DNA of 64,000 nt from Paenibacillus nasutitermitis (lineage in GTDB: Bacteria; Bacillota; Bacilli; Paenibacillales; Paenibacillaceae). Of this stretch, positions 27,106 to 35,517 are shown one piece after another. A program made the translations under genes and the position numbers. The notes under the pieces were generated by a model that saw only the letters and a program-made list of their open reading frames with translations, did no database searches and was not told the origin of the DNA. The stretch spans positions 1,054,001 through 1,118,000 of the forward strand of contig NZ_BMHP01000001.1 of the NCBI RefSeq assembly GCF_014641075.1, read 5' to 3'. Every line of letters begins with the position of its first letter. Position 1 is the first letter of the stretch.

Positions 27106-28236
27106 TTATGTCCAGTCGAGGGAACGGAACATGCCGGTTTCTGCCGATTCCTTTGCTTTCAGGCACATGAGAGCGCTCAATAATCCGTCATCAAGCGTCG
27201 AGAGAGAATCGGCGCCTTTTTGCATGATATCGATGAAATTTTGTGCAAGCGCCGTATCTCCGCCAAAATGCCCTTCTCCTCCAGAAATGTCGTATGTTTC
27301 CACACGCGGCGTATGATGCATATACACATTTACTTTACCGGTATAGAAATCAAAATCGAGCGTTCCTTTATAGCCGAGTAAACGCGCCCCTCGGGCGCCG
27401 GCTTCCCTGCGTGCAAAAAAATTCTGCGAATACGAGACATGCATGCCGGATTCATAACGGATCAGCGAGCTGCCGGAATCCTCATTGCCCGTATCCTCCG
27501 CATAACAGCAGGAATCCCAGCTTTGCTTGTCAGGTGTTTTGAAAAAGCTGCTGTCGAGACAAATCCGGTTATCTTCGCAATTGCCGCATGTTAAGCCTGC
27601 AGGGCGGCTTCCTTTGAAGATCTGCTTGGAGGTCATGGCGCATATCTGGGCAGGCTTGCTTCCAAGAAGAGAATTGATATAGTCGAAATCATGCGTCGCT
27701 TTCTGCAGAAATAGACCTCCGGTTTCCCGTTCGTCGCGGTACCAGCTTTGAAAATAAACCGATCCATACGGCACATTGTTTACAGCTTGAACATGTTCGA
27801 CCGTGCCGATTTTACCGGAATCGATAATTTCTTTGGCCAAGAGGACGATTGTCGTCAGTCTGAGCGGGAAGGATACCACCACCTTGGATGCCGAGGCTTC
27901 GAAGGCGCTCTTGAGGCGGATTAAATCATCCATATTCGTCGCTACCGGTTTCTCCAGATAGAGAGGCAGTCCGCTTTGCAGCACCTTAATCGCCATCGGC
28001 GTATGCAGCGAGCATCGTGTGCCGATCAGGATGCCGTCCAGCTCTTCTATGCGCAGCATTTCCTCGGCCGTGTCGTAAAAATGTATTGCGTGTTGACCTT
28101 CTGCCTGAAGCTCGGCACTAATGGCATCCTTCCGTATATCAACGATAGCGGTCACTTTGCAGGACGGTTCCTGCTTGATGATCTCTGAAATGATTGAACG
28201 AATCCGGAGTCCGTAACCGATTACACCTAATTTCAT
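27106..28236 (-). CDS. Gfo/Idh/MocA-family oxidoreductase with a Cys cluster
   Basis: A 376-residue dehydrogenase-like protein: Rossmann loop GVIGYGLR and catalytic motif LEKPVAT (Lys96). Unusually it has five Cys at about residues 217, 220, 226, 243 and 244 (CGNCEDNRIC then SCC), a spacing that could hold a Zn or Fe-S site. Its reaction is unknown. It lies downstream of the second ABC operon, on the other strand, and is divergent from an AraC gene, which suggests sugar catabolism. Confidence 0.88.
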   Translation of the reverse strand: MKLGVIGYGLRIRSIISEIIKQEPSCKVTAIVDIRKDAISAELQAEGQHAIHFYDTAEEMLRIEELDGILIGTRCSLHTPMAIKVLQSGLPLYLEKPVATNMDDLIRLKSAFEASASKVVVSFPLRLTTIVLLAKEIIDSGKIGTVEHVQAVNNVPYGSVYFQSWYRDERETGGLFLQKATHDFDYINSLLGSKPAQICAMTSKQIFKGSRPAGLTCGNCEDNRICLDSSFFKTPDKQSWDSCCYAEDTGNEDSGSSLIRYESGMHVSYSQNFFARREAGARGARLLGYKGTLDFDFYTGKVNVYMHHTPRVETYDISGGEGHFGGDTALAQNFIDIMQKGADSLSTLDDGLLSALMCLKAKESAETGMFRSLDWT

Positions 28237-28404
28237 CCCAAAAGCCCTCCCATGATCTGAATTCCATTTCAGTATAAAAGGTAAAGAAGGGGATGGCTTT
28301 GTTTAAAAAGCCCGGTTTTTTGTTGTTTTGCAAAAGGAATATGCCCTTTTCGTCCCGTAGAACTCGCGGTATGATAGTTTTAACCGAAATAGCGGGAGTT
28401 GATG

Positions 28405-29325
28405 ATGGCTATGGTCCAGCAGTCAGGACTTGACAATATGAAGCGAACGGCATTGCGGCAAACACTCGAGATTCAACAGTTGATTACGATGTACTATTTC
28501 GAGTTCGACAAAAACTATGTGTTTAACGGCGAACAACATAATTTCTGGGAATTTTTATATGTGGATAAAGGGGAAATTGAAGTGCTGGCCGACGGCCGGA
28601 AACATCTGCTGAAGCAGGGCATGATTATTTTCCACAAACCTAACGAATTCCACGAGTTTTATGCGGCGGAGGGCAAAGCGCCAAATGTCATTGTCATAAC
28701 CTTTGACTGCAGCAGCGCCTCGATGGACCGCTTTGCGGATAAAGTAATAAAGCTCGAGGATGAGGAGCGCAATTTGCTTGCCCAGATGATCAAGGAGGGG
28801 GAGAATGCCTTCATCTTTCCATTCCGGCATCCGCTGGAGCGGCGCGGGGAGACGGTATTCGGCAGCGAGCAGCTGCTCCGCTGCTATTTGGAAATTTTTC
28901 TGATTCGCCTGCTGAGAAGAAGCACCCTGCCCGATTCGGAAAAATCCCCCTTATCCACTTCCGCCAGGGAAAAGAGCAAGGATGACCAAACCAAGCGGGT
29001 GCTTCGTTATATGGAAGAAAAAATAGGGGATCCGCTGAATATTAACGGTATTTGCAGTGAACTGCTGATCAGCAAGACCCAGCTCAAAAGTCTGTTCAAG
29101 CAAAACACCGGGTACTCCGTCATGGAATATTTCACAAAGCTTAAGATCGAACGGGCCAAAAGGTATATCCGGGAGGATAGCTTTAACGTGACAGAAATAT
29201 CCCAGCGGCTTGGCTTCAGCAGTGTCCATTATTTCTCCAAAGCTTTCAAGAACGCCACCGGGATGAGCCCGTCGGAATATGCCCGTTCGGTGAAGTCGCG
29301 AATGACCCTTGAATCCGGGGGATAA
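28405..29325 (+). CDS. AraC-family transcriptional regulator
   Basis: A 306-residue regulator. The cupin-type N-terminal domain shows HNFWEFLYVDKGEIEVL and FHKPNEFHEFYA; the C-terminal double helix-turn-helix ends HYFSKAFKNATGMSPSEYAR. Several starts are possible; ATG 28405 lies seven bases after GGGAG. It is divergent from the Gfo gene across about 165 bases, which likely contains its operator. Confidence 0.9.
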   Translation: MAMVQQSGLDNMKRTALRQTLEIQQLITMYYFEFDKNYVFNGEQHNFWEFLYVDKGEIEVLADGRKHLLKQGMIIFHKPNEFHEFYAAEGKAPNVIVITFDCSSASMDRFADKVIKLEDEERNLLAQMIKEGENAFIFPFRHPLERRGETVFGSEQLLRCYLEIFLIRLLRRSTLPDSEKSPLSTSAREKSKDDQTKRVLRYMEEKIGDPLNINGICSELLISKTQLKSLFKQNTGYSVMEYFTKLKIERAKRYIREDSFNVTEISQRLGFSSVHYFSKAFKNATGMSPSEYARSVKSRMTLESGG

Positions 29326-29329
29326 AGAC

Positions 29330-30037
29330 TCACAGCAGCAGTTCCTGGATATCTTTCATTTTGGACTTGGCAATTAGCGCCTGCCTGGGATAATTTCCGA
29401 AGAAGACCTGATAGGTTTCTCCCATTTTGACAATGCGGGTCACTCTATTAAGATTAATCAGATAGGATCGATGGGCCTGTACCAGCTTCATGGGCGCAAG
29501 CTTGTCGTAGGTTTCCAGAGGATCGTTATGCATGGTATGCACGATTGATTTCTTTCCCATTTTTTCTATAAAAAGAACTTCGTTGTAAGCGATAATATGC
29601 AGGTTTGTATTGATTTTAACGATGAACTTCTCCGGAATTTCAATTAAACAGTCTAGCTTTCTTTCCATATTGAGCATCCGTTTCGTTCTGTCCAATGCCT
29701 TGTAAAGCCTGCTTCGCCCAATGGGTTTAATAAGATAATCGGCTACTCCTAAGTCAAAGGCTTCGGTCGCAAAATCCCCATGCGGAGCCATCCATATCAT
29801 TTTCAAATGGGAGACGTTTTGCAGACACTCTTTCAGCTCAGCAATGCCGTCTATTTCACATTGTGAAGGATCTATCAGCAGGAGATGAGGTTGTTCCCGT
29901 GCGATTAAATCCATGAGAGCGCTGGCGGATTCCGTTTCGCCGACAATCATCATATAGGGAAGATCGGCCATATATTTTTTGAGCATGCGTCTGGTTTGGT
30001 CATTTTCATCCGCAATGATCACTCTTATATTTTCCAT
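29330..30037 (-). CDS. LytTR-type response regulator
   Basis: A 235-residue regulator. Receiver domain with Asp10 and Glu11 and phospho-Asp56 in LLLIDPSQC; Lys104 in LIKPIG. The LytTR DNA-binding domain covers about residues 125-235, with FIEKMGKK and VQAHRSYLINLNRV. There is no histidine kinase next to it, so its partner is elsewhere. The upstream region is AT-rich and holds a 14-base palindrome. Confidence 0.92.
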   Translation of the reverse strand: MENIRVIIADENDQTRRMLKKYMADLPYMMIVGETESASALMDLIAREQPHLLLIDPSQCEIDGIAELKECLQNVSHLKMIWMAPHGDFATEAFDLGVADYLIKPIGRSRLYKALDRTKRMLNMERKLDCLIEIPEKFIVKINTNLHIIAYNEVLFIEKMGKKSIVHTMHNDPLETYDKLAPMKLVQAHRSYLINLNRVTRIVKMGETYQVFFGNYPRQALIAKSKMKDIQELLL

Positions 30038-30251
30038 CTATTTACACCCCAATCATAATTTCGGGCAGATCCATCTTTGTCCTGGAGGAATAAAAAATAG
30101 ACTTCATTTCAGTGGAAAAATTGCTGAAAAGTCGATTTTAAACCATGAAAGATGAGAATTTTGGCATGAAAAGCCAAATTCCCGTATTCATCATTATTCG
30201 TCATAGTTAGACAAAATACCTCCAATGGAGTAAACTGAACATAATAGGATA

Positions 30252-30265
30252 AGGTATATATACCT
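30252..30265 (+). promoter_or_regulatory. 14-base perfect palindrome, possible operator
   Basis: AGGTATATATACCT is a perfect palindrome in the 569-base gap between the LytTR gene and the HD-GYP gene. No regulator is known for it. The rest of this gap (30038-30436) is AT-rich and shows nothing else I can support. Confidence 0.3.
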
Positions 30266-30436
30266 AATTTACTCAGAAGAAATTAGGGATAAATAACTAA
30301 CTATTTAGAAATTCGGCATCTATATTTGGCAGCGTCTTCATACCTTCAAGCAACCAGACCGGAAAGGCCAAGTTTTAGTCCTTACTGCAGGAAGATAAAC
30401 CGCAGCACCAAAAATGAATAGCGGAGGCTTACGGAT

Positions 30437-30580
30437 ATGGCGTCTGTTGCGCGCATGCAGAAAGTCATGGTTATTACAATCAAACGATGCCAAAACGGCG
30501 AACTAAAATTAAACAGCGATATTTCGCTCCGGTGGGATGGCATGCTTGTCCTGGCTTCTGAAAGCGGTGATATCGCCTGA
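30437..30580 (+). CDS. Possible 47-residue protein resembling an HD-GYP N-terminal module
   Basis: ATG 30437 follows GCGGAGG. The frame runs 47 codons to TGA at 30578-30580. Its IKRCQNGELKLNSDI and DGMLVLASESG resemble the small pre-HD-GYP module that the next gene also carries (GMRINKNMYNEFGALIVP). It could be a duplicated or split N-terminal piece of the HD-GYP protein, or a separate small gene. The next gene starts only 27 bases later. Confidence 0.45.
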   Translation: MASVARMQKVMVITIKRCQNGELKLNSDISLRWDGMLVLASESGDIA

Positions 30581-30606
30581 ATCCGACTAAATGGCAGTAC
30601 CAGTAC

Positions 30607-31581
30607 GTGGGTATGAGAATCAATAAAAATATGTACAATGAGTTCGGCGCCCTGATTGTGCCTGCGAATGCTTTGCTGAACCGAAAAAGCGTCAGGCGGC
30701 TATACCAGCATCGGATTTTGCTGCAGGAGGAGGACGTTGAAAACCTGCCTATTCTGCATCTACTTAATTCGGCCATTGTGGAATTGAAAGAGGTATTCCA
30801 TAACGTCAGGCATTTCAATTCGATTCCAACTACGGATATCCGCAATAATCTGGTGCCTATCATCATTGAGATGAGCAATCATATGAATTTAAAGCAGGTG
30901 TTCAGCCATTTTGGCGAAAATGACGAATATACGTACAGGCATATTATCGGAGTGGCGCTGATTTCCCGGTTGATCGGTAAAGCAAAAGGGTATGACGGGG
31001 AGGAATTGCTGAATTTAACGATTGCCGGCTTCCTGCACGATATCGGCAAGGCGAAGATCTCTGAGGCGATTCTAAATAAGCCTGGTAAGCTGACTCTCGA
31101 AGAGTTCCAGGAGATGAGAAAACATACGGTTTATGGTTTCGATATGATCAAACAAACGCCGGGACTGAATTACAGGCATGCTCTGGTCGCACTGGAGCAT
31201 CATGAGCGTGAAGACGGCAGCGGCTACCCACACGGAAAAAGAGGCTGTCAGATGGACCCGTTCAGCAAAATCGTTGCAGTTGCAGATGTATTTCACGCGA
31301 TGATCTCCAAGAGGGTCTACAAGGAGCCGATTCCGTTCTATCATGTGCTGCTGGAAATGTCCCGCAGCGCTTATGGATTGCTGGAGCCGGACACCACGTT
31401 ATGCTTTCTCAAACGGATCATGGATATGCTGATCGGCAGCGATGTCCGGCTTTCTAATGGCCAACAGGGAAGAATTGTCATGGTCTGCGGCAATGAGCCA
31501 TTATCGCCCTTGATTAAGGTGAAAGGCCAATATATGGATTTGAGCCGAGACCGGTCGGTACAGATCGAACAGATTGTTTGA
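30607..31581 (+). CDS. HD-GYP domain protein, probable cyclic-di-GMP phosphodiesterase
   Basis: A 324-residue HD-GYP protein. Metal-binding residues are all visible: His112 in YTYRH, HD pair at 144-145 in FLHDIGK, His198-His199-Glu in LEHHERED and the GYP signature GSGYP (about 204-208). The family cleaves cyclic-di-GMP. The N-terminal module (about 1-45) is short and the GTG start has no clear ribosome site, so the real start or translation could depend on the small frame just upstream. It lies in the same direction as the membrane protein at 31699. Confidence 0.9.
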   Translation: MGMRINKNMYNEFGALIVPANALLNRKSVRRLYQHRILLQEEDVENLPILHLLNSAIVELKEVFHNVRHFNSIPTTDIRNNLVPIIIEMSNHMNLKQVFSHFGENDEYTYRHIIGVALISRLIGKAKGYDGEELLNLTIAGFLHDIGKAKISEAILNKPGKLTLEEFQEMRKHTVYGFDMIKQTPGLNYRHALVALEHHEREDGSGYPHGKRGCQMDPFSKIVAVADVFHAMISKRVYKEPIPFYHVLLEMSRSAYGLLEPDTTLCFLKRIMDMLIGSDVRLSNGQQGRIVMVCGNEPLSPLIKVKGQYMDLSRDRSVQIEQIV

Positions 31582-31698
31582 TTGAGCGGACATTCGGTTT
31601 ATTATTGTGATTGAAGTTCTGCCGCCCGCAGATTCCGAATATACAACAATACGGAAGCACGATCAAAGCGGGGCTGAAACGGGCGGGAGGGACTTAAA

Positions 31699-32055
31699 AT
31701 GCTGCAGAAAATCAGGCATATGGGTATGGAATCGAAATATTCCGTCTTGTCGTTTATGTCTGTGATCGGCGTTGTCGTGCTGCATGGGATTCATTGGGCA
31801 TTGGCACCACTACTGATGGGGGCCGCTTCTGAAATGAGGAGGCATCATCAGGATATGGAAGGCACGGGCTCCATCATCATGGGGCTCTTTATGCTTGTCT
31901 TGTTTCTTGTGAATATAGCCAGCATGTATTTTGCCTGCCGGCAGCTGGGAATGGCCTGGATGAACCGCACGAATGTTACAAGGCATACGTATTTATGCTG
32001 CGGACTATCTGTAGTTGTACTAGGTATCGGGATTTATACCTTATTTTCTTTTTGA
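31699..32055 (+). CDS. Small membrane protein, three or four segments, unknown
   Basis: A 118-residue protein with hydrophobic segments at about 16-34 (SVLSFMSVIGVVVLHGI), 58-80 (IIMGLFMLVLFLVNIAS) and 97-117 (LCCGLSVVVLGIGIYT). His-rich stretch MRRHHQDME in a loop. I recognise no family. ATG 31699 lies behind GGGAGGG. It is 117 bases after the HD-GYP gene. Confidence 0.65.
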   Translation: MLQKIRHMGMESKYSVLSFMSVIGVVVLHGIHWALAPLLMGAASEMRRHHQDMEGTGSIIMGLFMLVLFLVNIASMYFACRQLGMAWMNRTNVTRHTYLCCGLSVVVLGIGIYTLFSF

Positions 32056-32135
32056 AAGGAACAAGACGAAAGATTGTCGCAGGTTTATTGGGGAAAGAGC
32101 GGTTGTTGTGCTGATAATTATTTTGTCTATATAAA

Positions 32136-32190
32136 CATCAAGCCGGTGAATTGCCAGTAAAGAGGCAAATTCTCCGGCTTGATGTTTTTA
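32136..32190 (+). terminator. Rho-independent terminator
   Basis: CATCAAGCCGG pairs with CCGGCTTGATG, with inner GAATTGCC/GGCAAATTC, then TTTTTA. Confidence 0.85.
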
Positions 32191-32336
32191 GAGTTGTCAA
32201 TTAAATGTCATTAAACATAACATATATTCGGCTATTAAGTGGGTGTAAAACAAATGAATTGATTTTTGACTCCATTTACGTTAAATTAATGTTATATAAA
32301 ATAACATAAAAAAGACCTGGAGAGGGAGAAATCATC

Positions 32337-32828
32337 ATGAATGTCGCTTTCGTTGCTCATGACCGGAAGAAAGAAGAACTGGTGAATTTTGTTATCGCCT
32401 ATGAGCCTCTTTTTAAGGAACATACGCTTTTCGCTACTGGAACGACGGGTGGGCTTATTATGGAGAGCACGGAACTGGATATCATGAGATTCAAGTCAGG
32501 TCCGCTTGGCGGGGATCAGCAGCTTGGAGCGATGGTCGCCCGAAATGAAATGGATCTGCTTGTTTTCTTTCGCGATCCGCTTGCCTCCCAGCCGCATGAG
32601 GCGGATATCTATGCTTTGCTCCGATTATGCGACGTATATGGGATTCCTGTTGCAACTAATATGGCGACTGCCGAATTACTGATCCATGCGCTGCGACGGG
32701 GGGACTTCCAATGGCGGGATATTGTGCATCAACACCGTCCTGTCTACATGGCGGAGAGGAAACCCAGGGCGGCTGATTACAAGATAGACGACTATGATTT
32801 GACTTCCAGAAAAGCGACCGGTTTATAA
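32337..32828 (+). CDS. mgsA: Methylglyoxal synthase
   Basis: Converts dihydroxyacetone phosphate to methylglyoxal and phosphate, an overflow route of glycolysis in the cytoplasm. Close to the Bacillus enzyme: [13 protein letters not shown] [34 protein letters not shown] and catalytic block [21 protein letters not shown]. It is 163 residues, slightly longer than the usual ~137 because of an extra tail (about 25 residues after HQHRP). ATG 32337 behind GGGAG. Terminators flank it, so it is monocistronic. Confidence 0.95.
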   Translation: MNVAFVAHDRKKEELVNFVIAYEPLFKEHTLFATGTTGGLIMESTELDIMRFKSGPLGGDQQLGAMVARNEMDLLVFFRDPLASQPHEADIYALLRLCDVYGIPVATNMATAELLIHALRRGDFQWRDIVHQHRPVYMAERKPRAADYKIDDYDLTSRKATGL

Positions 32829-32847
32829 GGATTGTTCGTACGGACCC

Positions 32848-32877
32848 ATCCCGCCCCGATTCGGCGGGATTTTCTTG
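32848..32877 (+). terminator. Rho-independent terminator after mgsA
   Basis: ATCCCGCC-CCGATTC-GGCGGGAT followed by TTTCTTGTT. Beyond it, 32878-33210 holds the leader of the next operon with TATACAAT-like -10 at about 33024-33031; I see no gene there. Confidence 0.85.
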
Positions 32878-33210
32878 TTAATAATTGTTTTCGTTATTGG
32901 GCTTCTGATGCTGTGTTAGTGCGATGAACGGGAGCAGCCGCATCTTGCCTGATAAAGACAAGTCAGCCAAAAAAACAAAAGATCTGACAATTCGTTTAGG
33001 GGATGCAAAATCCGTCGAATAGGTATACAATAGATACAGATGTGACCTACTCGTTCGCATCAGTCTGGATCCGGCACGCCTCTATGATTCTATGTGAAGA
33101 TTTTCACTAAGAAGGTTAATATAATCATCATTATCCTTATGAAGAAGAAGAGTATCCGTTTTCAGCAGCGAGCCGGCACTATTTATTTGAATGAAGGAGG
33201 AAACGTGCAA

Positions 33211-33654
33211 ATGTCAGAAACAACTGCCCCACAAACAGAATTGGATGTTACCGCAGTACAAGCAGCTGCCAAGCCGGATGTGCTGGATCAACTGCTTAAG
33301 CCGGAAGTGCAAGAGTCCTTAACGGTATTGGTGGAACAACTGCCGAAGCTTACCGAAATGATGACTCTCCTGACCAAAACATACGACCTGGCTTCCAAAG
33401 TAGCAACTGACCGCGTGCTTATTCAGGATATGGTTGGTGGACTTCAAGAAGTGGTGAAACCTCTGGAGAAGAAAGTCAAAGGTTATGCATCTGCTGTAAT
33501 CGAAGCCAATGACCGCGCCGAGCATGCTGAAGGCACAATCGGTCTGTTTGGCATGCTTAAGCTGCTGAAGGACCCTGAGCTTCAGAAGATGCTTCGTTTC
33601 AGCCAGGCTTATCTGGATATTCTTGCCGAAAGAAACAAAAAAGAAGACGAATAG
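33211..33654 (+). CDS. DUF1641 domain protein
   Basis: A 147-residue acidic, helical protein of the DUF1641 family (VLVEQLPKLTEMMTLL, KLLKDPELQKMLRF-type end). In Firmicutes it sits next to type II NADH dehydrogenases or formate dehydrogenases and is thought to be an accessory subunit. ATG 33211 is chosen as AAGGAGG ends 10 bases upstream; GTG 33205 is closer but spacing would be poor. Immediately followed by the NADH dehydrogenase gene. Confidence 0.85.
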   Translation: MSETTAPQTELDVTAVQAAAKPDVLDQLLKPEVQESLTVLVEQLPKLTEMMTLLTKTYDLASKVATDRVLIQDMVGGLQEVVKPLEKKVKGYASAVIEANDRAEHAEGTIGLFGMLKLLKDPELQKMLRFSQAYLDILAERNKKEDE

Positions 33655-33681
33655 ATTAATCATTCAGAACGGAGGATGAAC

Positions 33682-34860
33682 GTGAGTAAACATATTCTTA
33701 TTTTGGGCGGCGGATACGGCGGCTTGTTGAGCGCTCTTTCGGCCCGTGAACATTTGTCTGCAGAAGAAGCTACAATCACCGTAATTAACCGTGTTGCTTC
33801 ACACCAAATCATCACGGAATTGCATCGTCTGGCAGCAGGTAATGTTGACGAGAAGGCGGTTGCTCTGCCACTTGAAAAATTGCTTAAAGGCAAGCAAATC
33901 AACATCAAAGTCGGCACAGTTCAAAAAATCGATGTTGCCGGCCGTTCGGTCAAGCTGGAGGACGGTTCTTCCTACCGTTATGATTCCCTGGTTCTGGCTC
34001 TGGGCAGCGAAACCAACTACTTCGGTATTCCGGGACTGCAGGAAAACAGCCTGACTCTCAAATCCGTATTGGATGCCAACCGCGTCTATGCGCATGTTGA
34101 AGAGCGCATCCGTGAATACAGCAAAACCAAAAACAAAGCGGATGCAACTTTCGTTATCGGCGGCGGCGGTCTTACCGGCGTAGAGCTTGTAGGCGAGCTG
34201 GCGGATGAGCTTCCCGGCATCTGCCGCAAGAATGGCGTTGATTTCGCCGATGTTTCGCTTTATCTTGTTGAGGCAATGCCAAGCATTCTGCCAATCTTCT
34301 CGGCTGACCTGATTGCCCGTGCAACATCAAGCCTCGAGCAGCGCGGCGTGCAATTCCTCACCGGACTTGCCATCACGGAAGTGAACGGATCCATCGTCAG
34401 CCTGAAAGACGGCCAAACGATCGACACGAACACGCTCGTGTGGACTGGCGGCGTTCAAGGCAGCACGCTGGTAGGCGAAAGCGGAGTGGAAGTCAACCGC
34501 GGACGCGCTACGGTGAATGAATACCTGCAATCCGTTTCCCATCCGGAAGTATTCCTTGCCGGCGACTGCGCGGTTGTATTTGGTCCGGAAGGACGTCCAT
34601 ACCCGCCGACGGCACAGCTGGCTTGGCAAATGGGCGAGCTTGCTGGCGCGAACATCGCAGCTTTCTTCAATGGCAGCACCATGGATACGTTCAGCCCTGT
34701 ATTCTCGGGTACGCTGGCCAGTCTCGGACGCAAAGACGGGATCGGCAGCATTGGCGGCAGCGGCATCGAGCTGAAGGGCACGCCGGCTTCTCTGATGAAA
34801 AAAGCGAGCAACGCTCGTTACCTGGCTCACATCAACGGCCTGTTTTCACTTGCTTATTAA
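33682..34860 (+). CDS. Type II NADH dehydrogenase-like FAD oxidoreductase (NDH-2)
   Basis: A 392-residue flavoprotein of the pyridine nucleotide-disulphide family. It has the FAD loop ILGGGYGG (N-terminus) and NADH loop VIGGGGLTGVELVGEL (about 157-172), then VFLAGDCAVV with the second FAD contact, and the quinone-side tail PTAQLAWQMGELAG. GTG 33682 is favoured over ATG 33676 because CGGAGG abuts the ATG. It transfers electrons from NADH to quinone at the membrane inner face. Cotranscribed with DUF1641. Confidence 0.9.
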   Translation: MSKHILILGGGYGGLLSALSAREHLSAEEATITVINRVASHQIITELHRLAAGNVDEKAVALPLEKLLKGKQINIKVGTVQKIDVAGRSVKLEDGSSYRYDSLVLALGSETNYFGIPGLQENSLTLKSVLDANRVYAHVEERIREYSKTKNKADATFVIGGGGLTGVELVGELADELPGICRKNGVDFADVSLYLVEAMPSILPIFSADLIARATSSLEQRGVQFLTGLAITEVNGSIVSLKDGQTIDTNTLVWTGGVQGSTLVGESGVEVNRGRATVNEYLQSVSHPEVFLAGDCAVVFGPEGRPYPPTAQLAWQMGELAGANIAAFFNGSTMDTFSPVFSGTLASLGRKDGIGSIGGSGIELKGTPASLMKKASNARYLAHINGLFSLAY

Positions 34861-34891
34861 GATTCGCCCGCAATACATTTCTATTTATGGC

Positions 34892-34931
34892 AAAAGCGCC
34901 CGATTTCTTTTTTGAAATCGGGTGCTTTTTT
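34892..34931 (+). terminator. Rho-independent terminator
   Basis: AAAAGCGCCCGATTTC with GAAATCGGGTGCTTTTTT; strong stem with G-T pair and T run. Confidence 0.9.
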
Positions 34932-34947
34932 AATGTTGGTATGAGTT

Positions 34948-35386
34948 CTCCCCCTAAATCCCCCAGAGGGGGACCCCAAAGGTTTCCGACCTCTGGACAC
35001 CCGGGAAGGTATAACGTAGGCGCTGCTGCCAGCGTGAGAGCAGCGGCGAGCAAGCCGCGTTTACGTCCCATTCGGGACCCACTTTCACATGTTGCGCACT
35101 CGGGCTGTCGAATGTCCCTGCGGGACGGGGAAAAGAAGCAAAGTCTAGAAGTAAACTTTCTCATCGAACGGGTAGTTAAACGCGTCTCTGGTGTATCGAC
35201 GTTATCATGGGACGAAGTCCACGGGTGCCACGGGAGCGCGATAAGGAAGTGTGTCCCGGAGGGACGAAAACGATCATGGTAAGCAGTAGCTCACATCCGA
35301 TTCTCTGTGATGCCAACGTTATACCATTCCGGGAGTCCAGTGGGGCGGTCCTCTCTGGGGTCCCTCCTATGGAGGGATATAGGGAG
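34948..35386. repeat. Imperfect palindromic, non-coding repeat element (about 440 bp)
   Basis: The two halves are inverted copies of each other centred near 35166. Matching pairs found by eye: CTCCCCCTAAATCCCCC (34948) with the complement of GGAGGGATATAGGGAG (35371-35386); GGGGGACCCC with GGGGTCCCTCC (34967/35357); CCGGGAAGGTATAACGT with ACGTTATACCATTCCGGG (35001/35316); CGTTTACGTCCC with GGGACGAAAACG (35058/35261). No convincing gene: frames here lack ribosome sites. Short direct copies of TAGGGAGGGCATT (about 35380-35420) and G-rich runs follow on the right. It may be a MITE-like or RNA-folding element; I could not identify a relative. Confidence 0.6.
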
Positions 35387-35461
35387 GGCATTTAAAGGGG
35401 CATAGGGAGGGCATTATAGGTGAATTAAGGAAAAATTAGGGGGTAAATAAGGGGGAGCGCC

Positions 35462-35507
35462 AAAAAGAAGCGGCCCCCTTGGACTTGCATTCCAAGGCTG
35501 CCGCTTC
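35462..35507 (-). terminator. Terminator downstream of trhO (minus strand)
   Basis: Minus-strand GAAGCGGCAGCCTTGG pairs with CCAAGGGGGCCGCTTC, then a T run (A run at 35462-35466 on the plus strand). Confidence 0.9.
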
Positions 35508-35517
35508 ATAAGTAGTG

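Noticed and set aside
30331..30400. Possible c-di-GMP riboswitch before the HD-GYP gene
   Set aside because: A short CCGGAAAGG stretch resembles part of the GEMM core, but the GGACGCAAAGCC receptor block is missing, so it is not supported.
34832..35282. Overlapping frames on both strands in the 34948-35386 region
   Set aside because: No ribosome sites; the region is a palindromic non-coding element, and these frames mirror the inverted arms.
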